Shown here piece by piece: positions 8,704 to 15,704 of a stretch of DNA of 64,000 bases. The first letter of the stretch is position 1; each line of letters begins with the position of its first letter. The DNA comes from DASSUW01 sp963811895 (lineage in GTDB: Bacteria > Actinomycetota > Thermoleophilia > Solirubrobacterales > Solirubrobacteraceae): NCBI GenBank assembly GCA_963811895.1, contig CAWETE010000002.1, forward strand, positions 1-64,000. The letters are read 5' to 3'. The position numbers were made by a program, and so were the translations under genes. The notes under the pieces were generated by a model, which was not told the origin of the DNA, searched no databases, and saw nothing but the letters and a program-made list of their open reading frames with translations.

Positions 8704-9912
8704 TCAGGCCGGGACGGGAGTCGGCGCCGGCGCCGGCCAGGTGGCACGCATGCGCGGAGCGGACATGGCGATGGTGCCCAGCATGCCAGCCGCCGCAATC
8801 GCGAACGTCGTCTGCACGCCGCCGACCGAGATCAGCACGCTCGCCGCGATGAACGAGGCGGCAAAGGCGAGCGAGGTCAGCGCCTTCTGCAGAGCGAAGA
8901 CGCGGCCGTGCAGCGACTCCGGCACGGCGTCGCCGAGCAGCAGGCGGTCGTGCACGAGCGCGAAGCCGTTGCCGAAGCCGCCGAGGACGAAGACCGGCAG
9001 CAGAATCCACAGCACCGGCCACATGGCGCACAGCGCCAGGTCGATCGCCATGCAGCTGAGCCCCACGATGTACGCGCGCCGCCACTGGAACGACTTGTTG
9101 AAGCGCGCGGTCAGCGAGCCGAGCACGGTGCCCAGGCCGTGGGCCGCGACCAGCGCGGCGAGGCCCGAGGCGCTCGTGCCGATCACGTCGCGCGCGAGGA
9201 TCACCTCGCCGACGTTGGTGACGCCCGCGAAGAGGACGGCGGCGGTCGAGCTGGCCAGCAGCAGGCGCACGTCGGAGCGCCCGCGCAGCGACTGCAGGCC
9301 GACGCGCAGGTCGGTGAGCAGCGAGCGGTGCTCGAGCGGCTCAGCGCTGCGCGTGCGCGGCCCGATCCCGGCCAGCAGGAGGGCGGAGACGGCGAACGAG
9401 GCCGCGTTGGCGCCGAGCAGGGCGGAGGGCGGCACGACCGCGAGCAGGCCGGCGGCGAGCGCCGGGCCGGCGGTGAGGCCGAGATCGTCGAGCGCGCCGA
9501 ACAGGCCGAGCGCCCCCGGCCGCCGGTCGCCGGGCGCCAGGCGCGAGACGCCCGCCAGCGCGGCGGGCGAGAACAGCGCCGCGCCGGTGCCGGCCAGCGC
9601 GGCGGCCAGGATCAGCGCCGGCAGCGACTGCGTGAAGACGACGAGCGTGAACGCGAGGAAGCGCATCAGGTCGGCGGCGATCGCGCACGTCCGCCAGCCG
9701 ACGCGGTCGACCAGCGCGCCGAGCAGCGGCCCGAAGAGGATCGCCGGCAGCAGATCCGGCACGAGCACCGCGGTCACCGCCCAGGCGGACCCGGTGTGCT
9801 GGTAGGCCAGCAGAGGCAGCACCACGTGGGCGAGCCCCGAGCCGAGGCACGACTGTGCGTGGGCGGTGAAGAACCGCCGGCTCGGAGCGTCGACCAGCGC
9901 GGCGCGGAGCAC
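8704..9912 (-). CDS. MFS transporter
   Basis: 402-residue major facilitator with about twelve hydrophobic helices in the plasma membrane. The loop between helices 2 and 3 carries LGALVDRVGWRT in place of the usual DRxGRR. Architecture is like the MFS_3/enterobactin-exporter group. The GTG start at 9912 abuts the TGA of the DUF5317 gene (TGAGTG), so the two are coupled. The C-terminus is Pro/Ala-rich (APAPTPVPA). Export of a small molecule is likely from the family; the substrate cannot be read. Confidence 0.88.
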   Translation of the reverse strand: MLRAALVDAPSRRFFTAHAQSCLGSGLAHVVLPLLAYQHTGSAWAVTAVLVPDLLPAILFGPLLGALVDRVGWRTCAIAADLMRFLAFTLVVFTQSLPALILAAALAGTGAALFSPAALAGVSRLAPGDRRPGALGLFGALDDLGLTAGPALAAGLLAVVPPSALLGANAASFAVSALLLAGIGPRTRSAEPLEHRSLLTDLRVGLQSLRGRSDVRLLLASSTAAVLFAGVTNVGEVILARDVIGTSASGLAALVAAHGLGTVLGSLTARFNKSFQWRRAYIVGLSCMAIDLALCAMWPVLWILLPVFVLGGFGNGFALVHDRLLLGDAVPESLHGRVFALQKALTSLAFAASFIAASVLISVGGVQTTFAIAAAGMLGTIAMSAPRMRATWPAPAPTPVPA

Positions 9913-10467
9913 TCAGGCCCCCGCGGGGGCGGCCACCCGCCACCGGCGGGGCACGAGGCGGGTGCCGCACACGCCGTGCAGCAGGATCAGGACGCCGAGC
10001 ACGATCACGGCGTCGCCGACGCTGTAGACGTTGTAGAGCGGGAACCAGTCCGGCGTCGCGAAGATGTCGCCGAGGAACAGCAGGTGCGGGTCGGCCATGC
10101 CGCCCGAGTTCTGGAAGCCGCCCTCGCCCGCCATCTTGACGGCGATCTCCGGGTCGGCCGGCATCACGCCGCCGTTGGCGGCGATGGCGATGAAGTTCAG
10201 CAGCCCGCCGAGCAGGACCACCGGGACGCCCGGGATCCGGCGGTTGACCCAGGCGAACGCGCCCAGCAGGAAGTAGCTGAGCATGTGGACGCTCTCGCTC
10301 ACCGTCTCGGAGGCGCCGGGGATGACCGAGATGATGAGGATCTGGACGCCGATGCCGGCGAGCGCGAGCCAGCCGTGCCGGAGCTGCAGATCCCCGAGCG
10401 CGCTCAGGCGCCCGCGCGTGAGGGGGACGCTGAGCACGCACGCGATGAAGACCAGTCCGAGAATCAT
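9913..10467 (-). CDS. DUF5317 membrane protein
   Basis: About 184 residues with roughly five hydrophobic segments. Recognisable family text is LSVPLTRGRLSALGDLQLR, VQILIISVIPG, GGLLNFIAIAANGGVMPADP and LFLGDIFATPDWFPL. ATG at 10467 is preferred because MILGLVFIACVLSVPL is the normal beginning of this family; a GTG at 10530 would add 21 polar residues. Function is unknown. It is first in a four-gene minus-strand operon. The upstream 140 bp separates it from a divergent micro-ORF unit. Confidence 0.8.
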   Translation of the reverse strand: MILGLVFIACVLSVPLTRGRLSALGDLQLRHGWLALAGIGVQILIISVIPGASETVSESVHMLSYFLLGAFAWVNRRIPGVPVVLLGGLLNFIAIAANGGVMPADPEIAVKMAGEGGFQNSGGMADPHLLFLGDIFATPDWFPLYNVYSVGDAVIVLGVLILLHGVCGTRLVPRRWRVAAPAGA

Positions 10468-10613
10468 GTCCCAACCCGCATCGGCGCAGGAGGCCCTCGG
10501 GCTTGCTCCAACAAATGTCCAATCGCTCACCTTTCTGCTCTTGACCGCCGATGAGCCTTGCGTATCGGGCTTCCGGATAACGGACCGGAGGCCGTGACAA
10601 GGAGGTCACAGGC

Positions 10614-10703
10614 ATGAAGGCACGTCTGTATCGCACCGCTCTGACCGTCTCGATGGTCGCCGTCCTTCTCGAGGGCCTCGGCGCCGGCTGGAAGTGGAGC
10701 TAG
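10614..10703 (+). CDS. 29-residue membrane micro-peptide
   Basis: A 30-codon ORF preceded by a near-perfect Shine-Dalgarno AAGGAGGT at 10599-10606, 7 nt before the ATG. It begins MKARLYRT, has a hydrophobic core of about 14 residues (ALTVSMVAVLLEGLGAG) and ends in WKWS. This looks like a signal- or membrane-anchored peptide. The next micro-ORF 66 nt downstream ends in RKW, and a hairpin follows. No named family is recognised. The ribosome binding site, spacing and hydrophobic pattern are the evidence that it is translated. Confidence 0.6.
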   Translation: MKARLYRTALTVSMVAVLLEGLGAGWKWS

Positions 10704-10768
10704 GGCTCAGCGCCCTACCTCGCTTTCCAGGTCGACACCGACTCACTCGAAACGGAGGGATGGAAACC

Positions 10769-10798
10769 ATGAAGGTTCTTAACGGCCGCAAGTGGTAG
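10769..10798 (+). CDS. 9-residue micro-peptide MKVLNGRKW
   Basis: Ten codons, ATG to TAG, reading MKVLNGRKW, with GGAGGGA at 10754-10760 placed 8 nt upstream. An in-frame ATG at 10760 would give a 12-residue form but would sit directly on the ribosome binding site. The stop codon is 2 nt before the left arm of a hairpin. It could be a leader peptide that tunes that hairpin, or the second product of a short two-peptide transcript. It is too short for any homology call; the ribosome binding site and context are the only support. Confidence 0.45.
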   Translation: MKVLNGRKW

Positions 10799-10800
10799 CG

Positions 10801-10852
10801 GAGAGGGTGCCGTGTGCCGATAACTCGGTACATCAGGGCAGGGCACCCTCTC
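10801..10852 (+). terminator. hairpin terminator or attenuator before the GGDEF-EAL gene
   Basis: An 11-bp perfect inverted repeat, GAGAGGGTGCC at 10801-10811 and GGCACCCTCTC at 10842-10852, with a 30-nt loop is followed by TTCTTTCC. It starts two bases after the stop of the 9-codon ORF and ends 12 bases before the ATG of the GGDEF-EAL gene. Because that gene has no other obvious promoter gap, read-through of this hairpin may set its expression. Confidence 0.55.
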
Positions 10853-10864
10853 TTCTTTCCTCCA

Positions 10865-12928
10865 ATGCGAAGCCTCTCGTCACGACTCCCGCCTCTTCAG
10901 GCCTACGTCACCGGGGTCATCATCCTCGGTGCGTTGTGCTGCGCGGTCGTCTTCGTACGAGACGGAGACAGCCTTTCGCGGCTGCTCACGCCGGAGGTCA
11001 TGCTGTTCGCCGTCTGCGCGTTCGCAGGCGAGCTCATCTCATTGAAGGTCGTCACGCGCGGAGCGGAGGGCGAGGTCACCACCTCGACCACGTTCGCCTT
11101 CGCCGCGCTCCTGGTCGCCGGCCCCGCCTGCGCGGTGGTGGCGCTGATCTGCGCCAGCTTCGCGGCTGACCTGATCCAGCGCAAGGCGCCCCTCAAGCTC
11201 CTCTTCAACGCCTCGCAGTACGTCGTCACGCTCACCGCGAGCGCCTTCGTGCTGCAGGCCCTCACGGGCGTCCCGCGGATCGGCGAGGAGTTCCACTTCG
11301 CCCCCGCCGACCTGCCCGGCATCCTCGTCGCCGCCGCGGCGTTCTTCCTCGTCAACTCCTCGCTCGTGGCGGTCGTGATCGCCCTGGTGCAGGACATCAA
11401 GGTCGGCCGCTACCTCGTCCAGGACTGGTTCTTCCAGGTCTCGACCGGCGGCCTGATGCTCGGCCTCGCGCCGATGGTCGCCCTCGCCGCCGACTTCGCC
11501 CTGCCGTCGGTGGCGCTGCTGTTCCTGCCGCTGCTCGCCGTCCACCGAGGAGGCAGGCAGGCGATCGCCAAGGAGCACCAGGCGGTACACGACGCCCTCA
11601 CAGGACTCCCGAACCGCTCGCTCTTCCGCCACCAGATCGAGCAGGTCGTGAACGCCGGCCGCCGCACGGATCGTACGGCGGCCGTCATGCTGATCGACCT
11701 CGATCACTTCAAGGAGATCAACGACACGCTCGGCCATCACGCCGGCGACCGTCTCCTGCAGGAGGTCTCCGAGCGCCTGCGCGCCTCGCTCGAGGAGCAC
11801 CAGATGGTCGCCCGCCTCGGCGGCGACGAGTTCGGCGTCCTGATCCCCGACCTGACCACGCACGAGGAGGCCAGCGCCGTCGCCCAGGCGCTGCTCGCCC
11901 AGCTGCGCGAGCCGTTCTCGATCGAGGGCCTGACCCTCGAGGTCGACGCGTCGATCGGCATCGCCTGCGCGCCCGAGCACGGCTCGGCCGTCGAGCAGCT
12001 CATCCAGCGCGCGGACATCGCCATGTACGCGGCCAAGGAGGGCGGCCGCGGCCACCTGCTCTTCGAGCCGCAGCTCGACCGCTACAGCCCGCGCCGCCTG
12101 TCGCTGGCCGGCGCCCTGCGCTCGGCCATCGCCGACGGCGAGATCGTCCTCTACTTCCAGCCGAAGGCCGAGCTCACCACCGCCAAGATCATCGGCGTCG
12201 AGGCCCTGGCCCGCTGGCAGCACCCGCGGCTCGGCCTGATCGGCCCGTCGGAGTTCGTGCCGATCGCCGAGCAGACCGGCCTGATCGGCCCGCTCACCTC
12301 GCACGTGCTCGAGGAGGCGCTGCGCCAGGTGCGCGAGTGGTCCGACAACGGCGAGGAGCTCAGCGTCGCCGTCAACCTCTCCGCCCGCTCGTTCCTGGAC
12401 TCCCAGCTCGCCGTCGAGATCCCGAAGCTGCTCGAGCGCACGGGCGTCCCGGCCCGCCTGCTCGAGCTCGAGATCACCGAGAGCATGCTGATGCTCGACC
12501 CGGCCCGCGCGAAGGCGACGCTCGACCGCCTGAGCTCGATCGGCCTCAGCCTCTCCGTCGACGACTTCGGCACCGGCTACTCGTCGCTGGCCAACCTCAA
12601 GCGGCTGCCGGTCGACGGCATCAAGATCGACAAGTCGTTCGTGATCGACATGCCGCACGACCAGTCGGACGCGGCGATCGTGCGCTCCACGATCGACCTC
12701 GCGCACAACCTCGGCCTGAAGGTCGTCGCCGAGGGCGTCGAGTCACACGAGGCCTGGCGCCGGCTCGAGGAGCTGGGCTGCGACCTCGCCCAGGGCTTCC
12801 ACGTCTCGCGCCCGCTGCCCGCCGACGCCATGACGCGCCTGCTCGCCGAGCGGCGCCAGACGGCCGATACTCCCGAGATCCCAGTCGAGCCGTACCCGTT
12901 CCGGGTCGTGCACGGCTACGCCTCGTAG
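10865..12928 (+). CDS. membrane GGDEF-EAL cyclic-di-GMP protein
   Basis: About 687 residues: an N-terminal block of seven to eight hydrophobic helices, then GGDEF (VHDALTGLPNRSLF, active site RLGGDEFGVL) and EAL (VEALARWQHPRLG, NLSARSF, EITES, DDFGTGYSSL, GIKIDKSFV, EGVES). Both diguanylate cyclase and phosphodiesterase key residues are present, so it could make and break c-di-GMP, with the membrane domain as sensor. ATG 10865 is chosen; the longer GTG start at 10814 falls inside the upstream hairpin and gives a polar, non-family N-terminus. No clear ribosome binding site precedes 10865. Its 3' end overlaps the convergent winged-helix gene by 13 nt. Confidence 0.9.
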   Translation: MRSLSSRLPPLQAYVTGVIILGALCCAVVFVRDGDSLSRLLTPEVMLFAVCAFAGELISLKVVTRGAEGEVTTSTTFAFAALLVAGPACAVVALICASFAADLIQRKAPLKLLFNASQYVVTLTASAFVLQALTGVPRIGEEFHFAPADLPGILVAAAAFFLVNSSLVAVVIALVQDIKVGRYLVQDWFFQVSTGGLMLGLAPMVALAADFALPSVALLFLPLLAVHRGGRQAIAKEHQAVHDALTGLPNRSLFRHQIEQVVNAGRRTDRTAAVMLIDLDHFKEINDTLGHHAGDRLLQEVSERLRASLEEHQMVARLGGDEFGVLIPDLTTHEEASAVAQALLAQLREPFSIEGLTLEVDASIGIACAPEHGSAVEQLIQRADIAMYAAKEGGRGHLLFEPQLDRYSPRRLSLAGALRSAIADGEIVLYFQPKAELTTAKIIGVEALARWQHPRLGLIGPSEFVPIAEQTGLIGPLTSHVLEEALRQVREWSDNGEELSVAVNLSARSFLDSQLAVEIPKLLERTGVPARLLELEITESMLMLDPARAKATLDRLSSIGLSLSVDDFGTGYSSLANLKRLPVDGIKIDKSFVIDMPHDQSDAAIVRSTIDLAHNLGLKVVAEGVESHEAWRRLEELGCDLAQGFHVSRPLPADAMTRLLAERRQTADTPEIPVEPYPFRVVHGYAS

Positions 12929-13966
12929 ACGGCCCCGCGCAGGGCGGCCAGCCGCTCCATCTCCTCGGTGACGTCGACCGGCGCGCCGAGCCACTCGGTC
13001 TCGACCGTCAGCTTCCGGCCCTGCTTGCGGGCGCGCCACAGGCCGGCCAGGCGGCCGTCGTGCAGCACCACGCCGGGGCTGCCGACCGGGCGCCAGATCT
13101 TCTTGCGCAGCTCCGCGTCGGGCACCAGGACCTCGCGGTCGCGCGCGTTCAGCAGCGGGTCGCCCGCGCCGAGCAGGCGCGTGCCGCGCGGCTTCGGCGG
13201 AGTCTCGAACGCCGCTGCGTCGTCGGCCAGGAGGAACGCCTTGCCGACCTGGACGAGCTCATCGTCGACGCCCTCGAGCAGCGCCTTGGCATGCGACGGC
13301 GCGATGCCGGCCCAGGCCGCGAGGTCGGTGTGCGTCGACGGCCCCAGATGATGCAGGTAGCGGCGAGCGAGCTCGCCGCCGTCCGCCGGCTCGAGCTCGA
13401 TCCACTGGTCCGTGCGCGCGAAGGTGTTCTGGCGGCCCTCGCGGCCGGCGATGCACAGCCGGCCGTCCAGCGCGGCCATGCTCAGCAGGCCGCGGCGGGC
13501 GTGGTGGCTCTGACAGCTCGGGCACCAGGGCAGCAGCTCCTCCGGCAGCCGGCCGCGCAGGTCCTCGTGCAGCGCGTCGCGGCTGAGGACGCGCCCGTCC
13601 AGGGCGGCCGCGATCGAGGTGACCGCGTGCTCGCGGGCGGCCTCGTAGTCGCCGGGCGCGGCGTTCAGGAGCACGGCCTTGAGCGCCCGCTCGTCGGGCG
13701 GCCTGAGCGCCTCCAGGTAGGCGGCCACGTCGGCCGCGGGCAGGATGGCCACCGCCGTCCGCGGGTTGGGCAGCGCGACGAGCTCGCGCTCTGCGAGCAG
13801 CTCATCGAGGCGCGCGGCGCCGTCGCCGCGCGCGTTGAGCGCGGTCAGCGCGGCGCCGGGCGGGGAGTCCTGGAGCGCGAAGCTCGCGGCGACCTCGGCC
13901 CGGCGTCCGGTCGCGCTCGTTCAGTCCCTGGGCGGCGAGGCGGAAGGCGAGGACCCGGTCGTCCAC
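12916..13966 (-). CDS. AlkZ-like winged-helix DNA-binding protein (frameshifted)
   Basis: Member of the winged-helix DNA-binding domain family that includes the crosslink-repair glycosylase AlkZ. Family text includes AEVAASFALQDSPPGAALTA, ERELVALPNPRTAVAILPAA, WCPSCQSHHARRGLLSMAA, GPSTHTDLAAWAGI and the C-terminal SPGVVLHDGRLAGLWRARKQ. Length from GTG 13966 is 3n+1. One extra G near 13905 separates the N-terminal DDRVLAFRLAAQGLNERDRT from the rest; removing it gives RTPAEVAASF. The intact part alone starts at 13752. The start overlaps the 3' end of the M23 peptidase gene by 46 nt, so the pair is co-transcribed. Glycosylase activity is inferred from family only. Confidence 0.7.
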
Positions 13967-14808
13967 GCCGTCCAGGCTACGACGGCCCAGGCGAGCAGGT
14001 CGGGCAGCGGGTCGATCGGCTTCGAGGTCTTGCTCGAGTACCAGCCCTCGGGCCAGATCTCGAAGTGCAGGTGCGGCCCGTCGGAGCGGCCGGTCGAGCC
14101 GACGGCGCCGAGCTGCTGCCCGGCCGCGACGGCCTGGCCCTTCTGCACGAGCACCGAGCCGTCGACCATGTGCATGAAGACGTAGTCGCGCCCGTCGTCG
14201 CCGCGGAGCACGACGTAGTGGCCGGCGCCGCCCTTCTGGAAGGCGCGCCAGGAGACGAAGCCGGGGCGCGGGGCCACGATCGGCGTGCCGGCCGCGGCGA
14301 GGATGTCCTGGCCCTGGTGCGTGTGGCCGGTCCGCCCGGCGCCGAACCGCGCCTCCTGCCCGCCGAGCGAGTACGTGCCCTGCACCGGGAAGACGCCGGA
14401 GGCGGCGGTCACGGGCGGCGCCACGATCTCCACCGCCAGCTGCTGCGAGGTGCGCGCGCCGCGGCGGTTGAGGGTCGTCGCCCGCAGGCGGGCGGTGTAG
14501 CGGCCGGGAGCCAGCTCCGGCCGCCACGTCGCCGTCCGGCTGCGGCCGGTCCGCTGCCGGCCCAGGGGCAGCGTCGCCGCGGGCCGTCCGCCGGCCTCCG
14601 GGATCAGGTCCACCCGCACGCGCACCCGCCGCGGCCGGCCGCCGATCCGGTAGCCGATGGTCAACGTCGCGCCGGGAGCGATCGACGCGGGCGAGACGGA
14701 GAACGCCTGCGCCGGCGCCGCCACGAACTCGGAGCCGCCCGTCTGGGCCTGCGCCGGAGCGGCGACGGCGGCCGCGAGCGCGGCGGCGAGGACGAGGGAA
14801 CGGCGCAC
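13921..14808 (-). CDS. secreted M23 (LytM) peptidase
   Basis: About 295 residues. The N-terminus VRRSLVLAAALAAAVAAPAQ is a Sec signal peptide. A beta-sandwich-like region follows (TYTARL-type strands, residues 30-140), then an M23 domain with HTHQGQDILAAAGTPI, AGHYVVLRGDDG, YVFMHM and the metal motif PHLHFEIW. The HxH is present, but the first zinc-site HxxxD is represented by HQGQD. This is the layout of a cell-wall endopeptidase or divisome activator. Start GTG 14808 is chosen for the signal peptide; the open frame continues upstream without family similarity. No ribosome binding site is evident. Confidence 0.85.
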   Translation of the reverse strand: MRRSLVLAAALAAAVAAPAQAQTGGSEFVAAPAQAFSVSPASIAPGATLTIGYRIGGRPRRVRVRVDLIPEAGGRPAATLPLGRQRTGRSRTATWRPELAPGRYTARLRATTLNRRGARTSQQLAVEIVAPPVTAASGVFPVQGTYSLGGQEARFGAGRTGHTHQGQDILAAAGTPIVAPRPGFVSWRAFQKGGAGHYVVLRGDDGRDYVFMHMVDGSVLVQKGQAVAAGQQLGAVGSTGRSDGPHLHFEIWPEGWYSSKTSKPIDPLPDLLAWAVVAWTAWTTGSSPSASPPRD

Positions 14809-14876
14809 GGAAGGAGATTCGGACCGGACCCCGACGCCCTCAACCGCTGCACGGCTTCGTTCAATGCCCCACCAGT

Positions 14877-14897
14877 TATATGCCATACTGGCTATAT
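14877..14897 (+). promoter_or_regulatory. imperfect palindrome over the ArsR start, putative autoregulatory operator
   Basis: The arms TATATGCCA and TGGCTATAT flank TAC, with one extra T in the right arm. The site covers a possible -10 (CATACT, 14884-14889) that is 18 bp from a TTCAAT at 14860-14865 and predicts initiation at about the ATG at 14896. Position and symmetry fit binding by the ArsR protein encoded immediately downstream. Confidence 0.45.
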
Positions 14898-15207
14898 GGC
14901 CTCGACCTTCGAAGTTCTCGCCGAGCCGACCCGCCGTCGCATCCTCGATCTGCTGCGGGACGAGGAACGGCCCGTGAACGAGCTCGTACGAGGGTTGGAT
15001 ATCAGCCAGCCCGGCGTCTCCAAGCACCTGAAGGTGCTGCGCGACGCCGGCCTGGTCGAGGTCCGGCAGGACGCCCAGCGGCGCCTCTACCGGGTGCGCG
15101 CGGAGCCGCTCGCCGAGATCGAGGCGTGGCTCGCGCCGTACCGGCGCCTGTGGGCGAACACGCTCGACGCTCTCGAGCAGCACCTCGACGCGAGGGAGGA
15201 CCGATGA
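14896..15207 (+). CDS. ArsR-family transcriptional regulator
   Basis: 103 residues. Winged helix: MASTFEVLAEPTRRRILDLL, PVNELVRGLDISQPGVSKHL, KVLRDAGLVEVRQDAQRRLY. No metal-binding cysteine pair is present (the usual ELCVCDL motif is replaced by VNELVRG), which is typical of the ArsR subgroup paired with SRPBCC proteins rather than metal sensors. The stop overlaps the start of the SRPBCC gene (ATGA). ATG 14896 has no ribosome binding site and may be leaderless. A palindrome over the start suggests autoregulation. Confidence 0.9.
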   Translation: MASTFEVLAEPTRRRILDLLRDEERPVNELVRGLDISQPGVSKHLKVLRDAGLVEVRQDAQRRLYRVRAEPLAEIEAWLAPYRRLWANTLDALEQHLDAREDR

Positions 15208-15704
15208 CCGACTACGGGACCATGGAGACCACCGCCGACGGCCGCTACATCCTGCGCTACGAGCGACGGCTGCGGCATCCGGTCGAGAAGGTCTGGGCCG
15301 CGCTCACCGAGCCGGACCGCATGGAGGAGTGGTGGGCGCGGGCGGCGGTGCTCGAGCTCGCCGAGGGTGGCCGCGCGCGGATCGAGTGGCTCAACGGCGA
15401 CGCCGTCGCCGAAGGCCGCATCACGCGGCTCGAGCCGCCGCACGCGATCGAGTTCGACACCGACATCCACGGCAGCCTGCTGTGGGAGCTGCGCCCGCAC
15501 GACGACGGGACCCAGCTCACGCTGACCGTGACCAACGCGATCCCCGACGAGTACCGCACCTCGGTCATGGCGGGCTGGCACGTGCACCTCGACTTCCTCG
15601 AGGAGGCGCTCGACGGCAGGCCCGTCGACTGGCCGAACTGGCCCGAGGACCGCTGGGCCGTGCTGAACGAGCACTACGAGGCCAACATGCGGCCCATCAG
15701 CTGA
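15204..15704 (+). CDS. SRPBCC / AHSA1-type protein
   Basis: 166 residues of the START-like fold: LRYERRLRHPVEKVWAALTE, PDRMEEWW, then LLWELRPHDDGTQLTLT and a C-terminal helix. These proteins bind hydrophobic ligands in a deep pocket. Stand-alone ArsR-SRPBCC operons are common in actinobacteria, with the ArsR partner regulating the pair; the ligand is unknown. Overlaps the ArsR stop by 4 nt. Its 3' end overlaps the convergent helicase gene by 31 nt. Confidence 0.88.
   Translation: MTDYGTMETTADGRYILRYERRLRHPVEKVWAALTEPDRMEEWWARAAVLELAEGGRARIEWLNGDAVAEGRITRLEPPHAIEFDTDIHGSLLWELRPHDDGTQLTLTVTNAIPDEYRTSVMAGWHVHLDFLEEALDGRPVDWPNWPEDRWAVLNEHYEANMRPIS

Noticed and set aside
10467..10600. Possible c-di-GMP riboswitch on the minus strand (text like ACGCAAGGC upstream of DUF5317).
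   Set aside because: Only one short stretch resembles the conserved core. The paired helices and the second conserved strand could not be found, and it points away from the GGDEF-EAL gene.
10814..10864. Longer GTG start for the GGDEF-EAL protein.
   Set aside because: It would begin inside the hairpin loop, has no ribosome binding site and adds non-family residues.
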